Source of the DNA: Ciceribacter thiooxidans
GTDB lineage: Bacteria > Pseudomonadota > Alphaproteobacteria > Rhizobiales > Rhizobiaceae
Length of the DNA: 64,000 nt
Assembly (NCBI RefSeq): GCF_014126615.1
Contig: NZ_CP059896.1
Location: 124,001-188,000 of the forward strand
Direction: 5' to 3'
Shown here: one piece after another, positions 17,012-25,492 of the stretch
Position numbering within the stretch: the first letter of the stretch is position 1
Layout: each line of letters starts with the position of its first letter
Made by a program: the position numbers and the translations under genes
Notes under the pieces: generated by a model
Told to the model about the DNA's origin: nothing
The model's input: the letters and a program-made list of their open reading frames with translations, nothing else
The model's database searches: none

Positions 17012-19363
17012 ATGATGGGCGTTGAAGGAATTGGAGCGCGTGTCGCGCGCAAGGAAGACAAGCGATTTCTGACGGGCAAGGGTCGTTATACGGACGATAT
17101 GGTCGTTCCGGGCATGAAGTACGCCTATTTCGTCAGGTCGCCTTATGCGCATGCCCGTGTCACGGGAGTGGACGCGAGCGCGGCGAAGGCAATGCCTGGA
17201 GTGATCGACGTTCTCGACGGCAAGCAGCTTCTCGCCGACGGGATCGGCAATCTCATCTGTGGTTGGATGATCCATTCCAAGGACGGCTCGCCCATGAAAA
17301 TGGGTGCCTGGCGTCCGCTCGCCCACGATACGGTACGCTATGTCGGTGACGCCGTTGCTGTCGTTGTTGCAGACACCCTCGCCGAAGCGCGCGACGCGGC
17401 CGAGGCGGTGGTGGTCGACTACGAAGAGCTGCCGATCGTGACGGATGCGGTCAGTGCGCTCGCCGAAGGGGCACCGCAGATCCATCCGGAAGCCCCCGGC
17501 AACCTAATCTTCGACTGGGAGATCGGCGACAGTTCGGCGGCCGACAAGGCGATTGCGGAGGCGGCGCACGTCACGGAAATCGAGATCCGCAACAACCGCC
17601 TGTCACCCAATGCGATGGAGCCGCGCGCGGCACTCGGCATCTACGACGCGGCCGAAGACCATTACACCTGCTATACGACAAGCCAGAACCCGCACGTGGC
17701 CCGCCTGGTGATGAGCGCCTTCTACAACGTTGCGCCAGAGAACAAGTTGCGGGTCATAGCGCCGGATGTCGGCGGCGGCTTCGGATCGAAGATCTACATC
17801 TACCCGGAGGAAATCGTCTGCCTCTGGGCGTCCAAGAAGACTGGCGTACCGGTCAAGTGGACGGCGGATCGGTCGGAAGCCTTCATGACCGACGCCCACG
17901 GGCGTGACCATGTGTCGAAGGTCAGGATGGCCTTCGACAAGGATAACCGCATCATCGGCCTGAAGGTCGACACGATCGCCAATCTCGGCGCCTATATGTC
18001 GCTCTTCTCGTCCTCCGTACCGACCTATCTCTACGCGACGCTGCTTTCCGGGCAGTACGACATTCCCGCGATCCACTGCAACGTCCGGACAGTCTACACC
18101 AACACCGTGCCGGTCGACGCCTACCGCGGAGCCGGACGCCCTGAAGCGACCTACCTGCTTGAGCGTACGGTGGAGACCGCGGCGAGGGAACTCGGGCTTT
18201 CTCCGGCGGAACTCCGCCGGAAGAACTTCATCCGTACCTTCCCCCATCAGACGCCGGTGATCATGACCTATGACGCCGGCGACTACGAGGCCTCACTCGA
18301 GGCGGCAATGTCCGCCGCCGACTGGAACGGTTTCCCGGCCCGCCGGGCCGAGGCCGAGCGCCGGGGCATGAAGCGCGGGATCGGCATGAGCTGCTATATC
18401 GAGGCCTGCGGTATCGCTCCGTCGCAGGCGGTCGGCTCGCTCGGCGCCGGAGTCGGTCTCTGGGAGTCGGCGGAAGTCAGGGTAAACGCGGTCGGCACGA
18501 TCGAGGTGCTGACGGGTTCGCACAGTCACGGTCAGGGTCATGAAACGACCTTCGCCCAGCTCGTTGCGGATCGTCTCGGCGTGTCGATCGACAGCATTTC
18601 GATCGTCCACGGCGACACCGACAAGGTGCAGATGGGCATGGGTACCTACGGGTCGCGTTCCGGTGCCGTCGGCATGTCGGCGATCGTCAAGGCGCTCGAC
18701 AAGGTCGAAGCGAAGGCCAAGAAGATCGCCGCACATCTGATGGAGGCCGACGAAAGCGATATCGTCGTCGAAAACGGTGAGCTGAAGGTGGCCGGGACCG
18801 ACAAGTCACTGCCATGGTTCCAGGTCGCGCTTGCCGCCTACACCGCGCACAATCTGCCGGCCGGTATGGAGCCGGGCCTGAAGGAAAGCGCCTTCTACGA
18901 CCCGTCGAACTTCACATTCCCGGCGGGCTGCTACATCTGCGAAGTCGAGGTCGATCCGGAGACCGGCAAGACGACGGTCGTCCAGTTTGTGGCGGCCGAC
19001 GATTTCGGGAACATCATCAACCCCATGATCGTCGAGGGGCAGGTGCATGGCGGCATCGCGCAGGGCATCGGTCAGGCACTGCTCGAAAATGTCGAATACG
19101 ATCCCGCAACGGGACAGCTGCTGACGGCAAGCTTCATGGACTACGCCATGCCGCGAGCGGACGATCTGCCATCCTTCAACGTCTCGCATCAGTGTACGCC
19201 CTGTCCGGGCAACCCGCTCGGCATCAAGGGATGCGGGGAGGCCGGGGCGATCGGGTCGCCGCCGGCGCTCATCAACGCCATCACCGATGCGATCGGCAAC
19301 AACCGCCTCAACATGCCGGCCACGCCGCAGGCCGTCTGGCGGGCCATGCAGGCTCAGATCTAA
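17012..19363 (+). CDS. coxL: Form II CO dehydrogenase-like molybdenum large subunit (CoxL)
   Basis: 783-aa molybdopterin-binding catalytic subunit. The active-site loop reads AYRGAGR (about residues 370-376), the signature of form II CoxL; true CO-oxidising form I enzymes carry AYxCSFR with a Cu-binding Cys, absent here. The catalytic Glu is in GCGEAGAIG (about 740-748). GGGAGG at 17004-17009 is 2 nt before ATG 17012 but 5 nt before ATG 17015, so the second Met may be the real start. It lies 76 bp after coxS and 15 bp before coxM. CO oxidation is unproven for this form; an aldehyde or N-heterocycle substrate is equally possible. No Mo-insertion or CoxDEFG-type accessory genes are nearby. Confidence 0.93.
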   Translation: MMGVEGIGARVARKEDKRFLTGKGRYTDDMVVPGMKYAYFVRSPYAHARVTGVDASAAKAMPGVIDVLDGKQLLADGIGNLICGWMIHSKDGSPMKMGAWRPLAHDTVRYVGDAVAVVVADTLAEARDAAEAVVVDYEELPIVTDAVSALAEGAPQIHPEAPGNLIFDWEIGDSSAADKAIAEAAHVTEIEIRNNRLSPNAMEPRAALGIYDAAEDHYTCYTTSQNPHVARLVMSAFYNVAPENKLRVIAPDVGGGFGSKIYIYPEEIVCLWASKKTGVPVKWTADRSEAFMTDAHGRDHVSKVRMAFDKDNRIIGLKVDTIANLGAYMSLFSSSVPTYLYATLLSGQYDIPAIHCNVRTVYTNTVPVDAYRGAGRPEATYLLERTVETAARELGLSPAELRRKNFIRTFPHQTPVIMTYDAGDYEASLEAAMSAADWNGFPARRAEAERRGMKRGIGMSCYIEACGIAPSQAVGSLGAGVGLWESAEVRVNAVGTIEVLTGSHSHGQGHETTFAQLVADRLGVSIDSISIVHGDTDKVQMGMGTYGSRSGAVGMSAIVKALDKVEAKAKKIAAHLMEADESDIVVENGELKVAGTDKSLPWFQVALAAYTAHNLPAGMEPGLKESAFYDPSNFTFPAGCYICEVEVDPETGKTTVVQFVAADDFGNIINPMIVEGQVHGGIAQGIGQALLENVEYDPATGQLLTASFMDYAMPRADDLPSFNVSHQCTPCPGNPLGIKGCGEAGAIGSPPALINAITDAIGNNRLNMPATPQAVWRAMQAQI

Positions 19364-19378
19364 AGGGGGACGTAGATC

Positions 19379-20173
19379 ATGTACGCAACGAATTACCATC
19401 GCGCCTCCTCGGTCGAGGAAGCAGGCAGGCTTATCGCCTCAACGGAGGACGGCAAGTATGTGGCAGGTGGCCAGACGCTGGTCGCGACCATGAAGCAGAG
19501 GCTTGCGCAGCCGAGCGACCTCGTTGACCTTCGCCACATTCCGTCGCTGAAAGGCATCCGTGTCGATGGTCGCAATGTGACGATCGGCGCGGGCGTCACG
19601 CATGCGGAGGTCGCCTCGTCGGACCTCCTGCGGTCGGTCTGTCCGGCGATCTGCAATCTCGCCGGCATGATCGGCGACCCGCATGTGCGACACCTCGGTA
19701 CTATTGGCGGTTCCATCGCCAACAACGACCCCGCAGCGGACTATCCGGCCGCGATGCTGGGGCTTGGCGCGACCATTGTCACGGATCGACGCGAAATCGC
19801 CGCAGACGACTTTTTCCGTGGACTTTTCGAGACCGCTCTCGAAAACAGCGAAGTCATCACCGCGGTGCGTTTTCGCGCGCCGGAGAAAGCTTGTTACACG
19901 AAATTCGCCAATCCGGCGTCCCGTTTCGCTATGACCGGTGTTTTCGTCTCCAAGGGAGAAGGCGGTGTCCGGGTCGCGGTCACGGGCGCCGGCTCGGATG
20001 GCGTCTTCCGGCACGAGGGCATGGAAGCAGCCTTGTCGGCCAACTGGGCGCCGGACTCCGTTGCCGGTGTGCCCGTCGATTCCAACGATCTCATGGCCGA
20101 CATGCATTGTAGTGCCGAGTACCGGGCGAACTTGATCCGGGTCATGACGAAGCGTGCCGTCGCCGCATGTTGA
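19379..20173 (+). CDS. coxM: CO dehydrogenase-family FAD-binding medium subunit (CoxM)
   Basis: 264-aa flavoprotein subunit that passes electrons from the Fe-S subunit onward. The FAD-binding motifs AGGQTL (about residues 30-35) and TIGGSIANNDP (about 107-117) match the family (AGGxSL and TIGG). The C-terminal CO-dehydrogenase flavoprotein domain follows. It is the last gene of coxSLM and is followed by a hairpin at 20192-20216. Confidence 0.92.
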   Translation: MYATNYHRASSVEEAGRLIASTEDGKYVAGGQTLVATMKQRLAQPSDLVDLRHIPSLKGIRVDGRNVTIGAGVTHAEVASSDLLRSVCPAICNLAGMIGDPHVRHLGTIGGSIANNDPAADYPAAMLGLGATIVTDRREIAADDFFRGLFETALENSEVITAVRFRAPEKACYTKFANPASRFAMTGVFVSKGEGGVRVAVTGAGSDGVFRHEGMEAALSANWAPDSVAGVPVDSNDLMADMHCSAEYRANLIRVMTKRAVAAC

Positions 20174-20191
20174 GATGAAAAAGAGTCGTCG

Positions 20192-20220
20192 AAAGGGGCG
20201 GCGGTGGCCGCCCTTTCCTT
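20192..20220 (+). terminator. Terminator of coxSLM
   Basis: AAAGGGGCGGC (20192-20202) pairs with GCCGCCCTTT (20207-20216) with one bulged G and a 4-nt loop, followed by CCTTTCC. It sits 18 bp after the coxM stop. Confidence 0.65.
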
Positions 20221-20226
20221 TCCTGC

Positions 20227-20240
20227 TTGACGCAGATCAA
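20227..20240 (+). promoter_or_regulatory. FNR/FixK-type box upstream of hemA
   Basis: TTGAC-GCAG-ATCAA, a near-perfect match to the FNR-family box TTGAT-N4-ATCAA. It is 150 bp before the hemA start. Oxygen-responsive control of hemA by FNR-family proteins is established in other alphaproteobacteria and is inferred here. Confidence 0.75.
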
Positions 20241-20390
20241 GTCTGAGGGCGCATTGATCGCTTAGCAGTGTGTTCTGGAAGGACCAAAGGCCCGCGCCTT
20301 TTGTCGCAGTTTAGAACGAATTTACAAAGCCGGGGTTGACCGCACGCCCCGACGATCCCAAAAGGGATGAGGACATACTGGAGCTTGGCG

Positions 20391-21605
20391 ATGGACTTCG
20401 AAGCGTTTTTCAAGAGCGAATTGGCGGGCCTGCACGAAGAAGGCCGGTACCGCATCTTTGCCGATCTTGAAAGACAGCGGGGTAATTTCCCGCGCGCCAC
20501 CCGCTACACCGAGCAGGGTGAACAGGACGTAACTGTCTGGTGTTCGAACGATTATCTCGGCATGGGGCAGAACCCGAAGGTGATCGAAGCCATGAAAGAG
20601 GCCATCGACCACTGTGGCGCCGGTGCGGGAGGCACCCGGAATATCTCTGGTACCAACCACTATCACGTCCTCCTCGAGCGCGAACTTGCCGATCTGCATG
20701 GCAAGGAATCGGCGCTGATCTTCACCTCCGGCTATATTTCGAACTGGGCGACGCTCGGCACCCTCGGACAGAAGATCCCGGGCCTCATCATCTTCTCCGA
20801 CGCGCTCAACCATGCGTCCATGATTGAGGGCATCCGTTACGCCAAATGCGAGCGCGTCATCTGGAAACATAACGATGTGAAGGACCTGGAGGCAAAGCTC
20901 GCCGCGGCCGATCCGAACGCTCCCAAGCTCATTGCCTTCGAATCCGTGTACTCGATGGATGGCGATATCGCTCCGATCAAGGAGATCTGTGACATCGCCG
21001 ACAAGTACGGCGCAATGACCTACCTGGACGAGGTTCATGCGGTCGGCATGTACGGCGCGCGTGGCGGCGGCATCGCCGAGCGCGAAGGCCTGATGCATCG
21101 CCTGACCGTGATCGAAGGTACGCTCGGCAAGGCTTTCGGTGTCATGGGCGGCTATATCGCGGCCTCTTCCGCTCTGTGCGATTTCGTCCGTTCGTTCGCT
21201 TCGGGCTTCATCTTCACGACCGCGCTGCCGCCGGCACTTGCCGCGGGCGCTGTCGCCTCGATACGCCATCTGAAGACCAGCCAGATCGAGCGCTTCGCGC
21301 ATCAGGAGCGTGTCCGGCGCCTGCGCTCCATGCTCGACGCCCGCGGTATCCCGCATATGGTCAATCCGAGCCATATCGTGCCGGTGATGGTGGGCGATGC
21401 CGCCAAGTGCAAGTGGATCTCCGACCTTCTGCTCGACAATTTCGGCATCTATGTGCAGCCGATCAACTATCCCACGGTGCCGAAGAAGACCGAGCGCCTT
21501 CGCATTACCCCGACGCCGCTGCATTCGGACGACGATCTCGAAAAGCTCGTCGGCGCCCTGCATCAGCTCTGGTCGCGCTGCGCTCTCGCCCGCGCCGTCG
21601 CCTGA
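20391..21605 (+). CDS. hemA: 5-aminolevulinate synthase
   Basis: PLP enzyme (404 aa) condensing glycine and succinyl-CoA to 5-aminolevulinate, first step of the C4 tetrapyrrole pathway that alphaproteobacteria use for heme and cobalamin. The N-terminus MDFEAFF is that of rhizobial HemA; GGAG lies 7 nt before ATG 20391, so an 8-codon upstream extension is rejected. [24 protein letters not shown] and the Schiff-base Lys in EGTLGKAFG (about residue 247) are present. An FNR-type box lies upstream and a perfect terminator downstream. It supplies the pathway served by cobS/cobT later in the window. Confidence 0.96.
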   Translation: MDFEAFFKSELAGLHEEGRYRIFADLERQRGNFPRATRYTEQGEQDVTVWCSNDYLGMGQNPKVIEAMKEAIDHCGAGAGGTRNISGTNHYHVLLERELADLHGKESALIFTSGYISNWATLGTLGQKIPGLIIFSDALNHASMIEGIRYAKCERVIWKHNDVKDLEAKLAAADPNAPKLIAFESVYSMDGDIAPIKEICDIADKYGAMTYLDEVHAVGMYGARGGGIAEREGLMHRLTVIEGTLGKAFGVMGGYIAASSALCDFVRSFASGFIFTTALPPALAAGAVASIRHLKTSQIERFAHQERVRRLRSMLDARGIPHMVNPSHIVPVMVGDAAKCKWISDLLLDNFGIYVQPINYPTVPKKTERLRITPTPLHSDDDLEKLVGALHQLWSRCALARAVA

Positions 21606-21634
21606 TCAGCAAGCAACCTGCTTCTTCGATTTAG

Positions 21635-21666
21635 ATGCGGATCATGTCACATGATCCGCATTTTTC
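21635..21666 (+). terminator. Rho-independent terminator of hemA
   Basis: ATGCGGATCATGT (21635-21647) and ACATGATCCGCAT (21649-21661) form a 13-bp inverted repeat followed by TTTTT. The repeat would fold with a small loop formed by opening its innermost pairs. It ends before the convergent dxr gene. Confidence 0.88.
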
Positions 21667-21704
21667 GTTTGGAGCTGTCGTTGACTCGGCGCGCAGGCGC
21701 ATGA

Positions 21705-22895
21705 TCAGGCCGCGGCCATCCGGCCAACCACCTCGCGGGCGCGCCGTCTTGCTTCAACGTCAGCCTGCACGACGTCAGCGATCTCGCCGGCGGGACCGAT
21801 ATCCGTCAACTGATCCATCACTGCCTCGACGACCTCTGCCATGCCGAGGAATCCGATCCGCTCGGCGACGAAGGCGGCAAAGGCGGCCTCTTCCGCGCCG
21901 TTGAGGACGGCACCCTGAAGGCCGCCGCGTTCGAGCGCCGTTCGAGCGAGGCGGAGCGCTGGGAAACGTGCCTCGTCCGGAGCTTCGAAGTCGAGCCGCG
22001 CGAGTTTGGAAAAGTCGATCCGCTCCACGTCGAGCGCGGATCGATCGGGATAGGAAAGGGCGTAACCGATAGCCGTGCGCATGTCGGGGACACCAAGCTG
22101 TGCAATGACCGAGCCGTCAACGTAGCCCACCATCGAATGTATGACGGACTGCGGATGAACGACGACCTCGATCTGCTCGGGACGGACACCGAACAGATGC
22201 TTGGCTTCGATCATCTCGAAGGCCTTGTTGAACATCGTCGCGCTGCCGACGGAGATCTTCAAGCCCATCGACCAGTTCGGATGCGAGCGAGCCGCCTGCA
22301 GCGTGACGCCTGCCATCTGCTCGCGGGTGTAGGCCCGGAACGGTCCGCCGGATGCTGTCAGGATGATCCGCTCCAGCGCATGTCGCTGATTCCTGTCGAG
22401 GCACTGGAAGATCGCACTATGTTCGCTGTCGACGGGGATCAGCTGCCCACCGCCGGTGCCGACGGCGTCGAGGAAGAGTTCGCCGGCGGAGACGAGGCAT
22501 TCCTTGTTGGCAAGCGCGATATTGGCGCCGCGGCGAGCCGCGCGGAGTGTCGGTGCCAGACCGGCAGTCCCGACGATTGCCGCCATCACCCAGTCGGCGT
22601 CGAGCCCTGCCGCCTCGTCGAGGCCGCTCATGCCGGCCGCGACCGCGATGCCGCTGCCGCACAGCGCGTCCTTCAGGGCTGCATAACGGTTCTCGTCGGC
22701 GGTCACCGCGAGCCGTGCGCCGAATTTCCGGGCCTGTTCCGCCAGAAGCTCGATATTGCCGTTACCAGTGAGCGCCATGATCTCGAAAGCGTCGCGGCCT
22801 CCCAGCTGGCGGACGACGTCGAGCGTGTTTGTGCCGATCGAGCCTGTCGAACCGAGAACGGTCAGACGGCGCGGCACCTCGGTTCTCATGATCAT
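21705..22895 (-). CDS. dxr: 1-deoxy-D-xylulose 5-phosphate reductoisomerase
   Basis: NADPH- and metal-dependent enzyme making 2-C-methyl-D-erythritol 4-phosphate, the committed step of the MEP isoprenoid pathway. The N-terminal nucleotide motif LTVLGSTGSIG, the metal-site region VDSEHSAIFQCL and ASGGPFR in the catalytic domain are all present; length (396 aa) is normal. The open frame extends to a TTG at 22925, but ATG 22895 (or ATG 22889) behind a GGA-rich leader is preferred. It stands alone, convergent with hemA and divergent from the metal ATPase. Confidence 0.94.
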   Translation of the reverse strand: MIMRTEVPRRLTVLGSTGSIGTNTLDVVRQLGGRDAFEIMALTGNGNIELLAEQARKFGARLAVTADENRYAALKDALCGSGIAVAAGMSGLDEAAGLDADWVMAAIVGTAGLAPTLRAARRGANIALANKECLVSAGELFLDAVGTGGGQLIPVDSEHSAIFQCLDRNQRHALERIILTASGGPFRAYTREQMAGVTLQAARSHPNWSMGLKISVGSATMFNKAFEMIEAKHLFGVRPEQIEVVVHPQSVIHSMVGYVDGSVIAQLGVPDMRTAIGYALSYPDRSALDVERIDFSKLARLDFEAPDEARFPALRLARTALERGGLQGAVLNGAEEAAFAAFVAERIGFLGMAEVVEAVMDQLTDIGPAGEIADVVQADVEARRRAREVVGRMAAA

Positions 22896-22979
22896 TCCAA
22901 ATTCCGGAGATTGCTTCCCTTGCAAATGCGTCTACAAGGGAATGTGCGCGCCAGCAAGCTTTAGCTCTTCTGTGGTGGT

Positions 22980-24866
22980 ATGCTGGCGCCCAGCAGCTGT
23001 GAGGAAGACGTGAGCGCGCTGTCGCGATTTTTCGAGAACAATGGCAAACCCTTCCTCGCCATCCTCTCTCTGCTGACACTGGCTGCCGGTGCTTTCGCCC
23101 AATGGTCGGACGTGCCCTCCCTTGCGGTGCAATTCTGGTTTGCCGGTGGCGCCGTGGTGCTTGCAGCGCTCCTCGCAGAGATCGTGCGCTCCCTCTTGCA
23201 ACGGCAGTTCGGGCTGGATGTTGTCGCCGCCCTCTCGATGTCTGCGGCACTTGTCTTCGGCGAGATGCTGGCTGCCAATATCGTGGCGCTCATGTATGCC
23301 GGCGGACAGCAACTCGAGAATTTTGCCGAAGGCCGGGCGCGTCGTGAGATGACGGCGCTGCTTGGGCGCGTTGCCCGCACCGCCATGTGCTACTGTGGCA
23401 ACGGGCTTGACGAGGTTCCGATCGAGCGTCTCGTGCCGGGGGATCGTATCCTCGTCAGGCGCGGCGAGGTGATCCCTGTCGACGGCGTTCTTGCAGCTCC
23501 CTCGGCAGACATAGACATGTCGGCCCTCACGGGCGAGTCCATGCCGGTCCGGTTTTTCGAGGGCGATCAAGTGCCGAGCGGCTGCGTCAGTTGCGGTGCA
23601 GCTTTCGATCTGATCACGGCCCTCCCTGCCGCCGAGAGTACCTATGCCGGCATCGTTCGGCTGGTGAAGAGTGCGCAGGAAAGCAAGGCACCGATGGTGA
23701 GGCTCGCCGATCGCTATGCGTTGTGGTTCCTGATGGCTACTGTCATCATAGCAGGTATGGCCTGGTGGGTTACCGGCGATCGACTGCGGGCTCTCTCCGT
23801 CCTTGTCGTCGCAACCCCCTGTCCGCTGATCCTCGCTGTTCCCGTAGCCATCATCTCTGGCATGTCGCGTGCCGCTTCGGTCGGTGTGCTGATAAAGAGT
23901 GGCGGAGCTCTGGAGACGCTGGCACGGGTAAGAACGGCAATCCTCGACAAAACGGGAACCATGACCACCGGCCGAGCCGGTGTTGTCGACATCCGCACGA
24001 TGGACGGTATCGATGCAAACGAAATGCTCCGGTTTGCCGCTTCTCTCGACCAGGCATCCAATCACGCCAGCGCCGAGAACCTTGTCGCCGCGGCCAAAGG
24101 GGCAGGACTTGCACTCAGCAACCCGGCGGATGTGACCGAGACGCCCGGGAGCGGCGTCGCAGGCACGGTCGACGGGCGTCGAGTGGTTGTGGGCGGTAGC
24201 AATTTCGTCAAGGAGCACTGCCGTTCCGGCGACCCTTACGACCTTGGTGACGCTCTTCCTCCCGGATCGGCCGTCGTTGCGGTCGGCATAGACGACGCGG
24301 TCGCAGGTATCATCCTTCTTTCAGACCAGGTGAGGAGTGACGCGCTGGAGACGATCGCTGCGTTTCGCGAGGCTGGCGTCTCCCGTTTCGTCCTCGCCTC
24401 CGGCGATCGTGCAGATGTCGTCCAGGCCGTCGGTGCTAGGCTCGGAATTGACCCCGCACACGGCGACCTTGCACCTGGCGACAAGGTCGAGGTCGTGTTG
24501 CACGAGCGGGAACATGCGCCCGTCATGATGATCGGTGACGGGGTGAACGACGCACCAGCCCTTGCCGCTGCGGATGTAGGTGTCGCCATGGGCGCTCGGG
24601 GAGCCGCCGCCTCCTCCGAGGCCGCCGACGTCGTGCTTCTAGTTGATGACCTCGGGCCACTGGCCATCGCGGTCTCCCTCGCCCGCCGTGCTCGCATGAT
24701 TGCGCTGCAAAGCGTCGCGGTCGGGATCGGGCTTTCGTTCACGGCGATGGGTTTCGCAGCCCTCGGCTACCTGCCGCCCGTCGAAGGGGCACTCCTGCAG
24801 GAGGTCATCGACGTCGCCGTCATTTTGAACGCCCTCCGTGCCCTTGTGCCGCCCCGAAAGAGCTGA
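22980..24866 (+). CDS. P1B-type heavy-metal-translocating ATPase with TPC membrane motif
   Basis: 628-aa metal-efflux-type pump. Actuator motif TGES (184-187), transmembrane metal motif TPCPL (279-283), phosphorylation site DKTGT (Asp about 323) and hinge GDGVNDAP are present. There is no N-terminal HMA domain. In place of the usual SxHPxA the nucleotide-binding loop reads SNHASAENL. TPC is the motif of the P1B-5 branch (Ni/Fe/Co), though the hemerythrin tail known from some P1B-5 pumps is missing. Cys pairs MCYCG and GCVSCG in the actuator region could bind metal (inference). The start may be GTG 23010, which has a better ribosome site (GAGGA). The transported metal is unknown. Confidence 0.88.
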   Translation: MLAPSSCEEDVSALSRFFENNGKPFLAILSLLTLAAGAFAQWSDVPSLAVQFWFAGGAVVLAALLAEIVRSLLQRQFGLDVVAALSMSAALVFGEMLAANIVALMYAGGQQLENFAEGRARREMTALLGRVARTAMCYCGNGLDEVPIERLVPGDRILVRRGEVIPVDGVLAAPSADIDMSALTGESMPVRFFEGDQVPSGCVSCGAAFDLITALPAAESTYAGIVRLVKSAQESKAPMVRLADRYALWFLMATVIIAGMAWWVTGDRLRALSVLVVATPCPLILAVPVAIISGMSRAASVGVLIKSGGALETLARVRTAILDKTGTMTTGRAGVVDIRTMDGIDANEMLRFAASLDQASNHASAENLVAAAKGAGLALSNPADVTETPGSGVAGTVDGRRVVVGGSNFVKEHCRSGDPYDLGDALPPGSAVVAVGIDDAVAGIILLSDQVRSDALETIAAFREAGVSRFVLASGDRADVVQAVGARLGIDPAHGDLAPGDKVEVVLHEREHAPVMMIGDGVNDAPALAAADVGVAMGARGAAASSEAADVVLLVDDLGPLAIAVSLARRARMIALQSVAVGIGLSFTAMGFAALGYLPPVEGALLQEVIDVAVILNALRALVPPRKS

Positions 24867-24896
24867 CTGCCGGCAGCCTTCCTGTGGCTGAGAGCC

Positions 24897-24922
24897 GGAA
24901 CAAAGGGCAGCGGATAAAGGTT
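24897..24922 (+). promoter_or_regulatory. EcfG/RpoE2-type promoter of the YciE/F-like gene
   Basis: GGAAC (24897-24901), 19 bp, TT (24921-24922), the general-stress sigma factor consensus of rhizobia. The -10 element ends 37 bp before the start codon. Confidence 0.7.
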
Positions 24923-24958
24923 CTTCTGCGGCAAATCCAACCGCAACGGAGAACCGCA

Positions 24959-25456
24959 ATGGCAGAGAAGAATTTGGAAGATCTCTTCCACGAAACGCTG
25001 AAGGACATCTACTACGCAGAACGGAAGATCCTGAAGGCGCTGCCGAGGATGGCGCGCGGCGCCAGCAGCCAAAAGCTCAAGTCGGCGTTCGAGAAGCATA
25101 AGGAAGAAACCGAGGAACACGTCGAGCGCCTGCAGCAGGTTTTCGAGATCATTGGCAAACGGCCGCGTGCGAAGACTTGCCCGGCGATCGACGGCATCAT
25201 CGAAGAAGGCGAGGAGATCATGGAGGCCTTCAAGGGGGCTCCGGCGCTCGATGCGGGGTTGCTGGCGGCTGCCCAGGCGGTCGAACACTACGAGATCAGC
25301 CGCTACGGCACACTGCGTTCGTGGGCCGAGCAGCTCGGTCACAAGGACGCGGTGAAGCTGCTCGACCAGACGCTCACCGAGGAAGCGAAGACCGACGAAT
25401 CTCTGACGAAGCTCGCCGAAGGCGCCGTGAACACGGCTGCACAGAAGGCGGCATGA
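24959..25456 (+). CDS. Ferritin-like DUF892 protein, YciE/YciF family
   Basis: 165-aa four-helix-bundle protein of the DUF892 family, usually a stress-induced, probably diiron, protein. The family pattern is clear: DLFHETLKDIYYAERKILKALPRMA near the N-terminus, FEKHKEETEEHVERLQQVF, and QAVEHYEISRYGTLRSWA, which supply the acidic and His ligands. ATG 24959 follows GGAG; an upstream extension to 24884 lacks a ribosome site and would swallow the promoter. It is the first gene of the stress cluster, behind an EcfG-type promoter, and converges with topoisomerase IB. Confidence 0.88.
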   Translation: MAEKNLEDLFHETLKDIYYAERKILKALPRMARGASSQKLKSAFEKHKEETEEHVERLQQVFEIIGKRPRAKTCPAIDGIIEEGEEIMEAFKGAPALDAGLLAAAQAVEHYEISRYGTLRSWAEQLGHKDAVKLLDQTLTEEAKTDESLTKLAEGAVNTAAQKAA

Positions 25457-25465
25457 GCTTGAAGG

Positions 25466-25490
25466 CCGGGCAATTTCGTTGCCCGGTCTT
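25466..25490. terminator. Hairpin between convergent YciE/F and topoisomerase IB genes
   Basis: CCGGGCAA (25466-25473), loop TTTCG, TTGCCCGG (25479-25486), followed by TCTTCCTC on the plus strand. It probably terminates the YciE/F transcript. Confidence 0.7.
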
Positions 25491-25492
25491 CC

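Noticed and set aside
16447..20173. True (form I) carbon monoxide dehydrogenase
   Set aside because: The large subunit has AYRGAGR, not the AYxCSFR loop with the copper-binding Cys, and the gene order is S-L-M.
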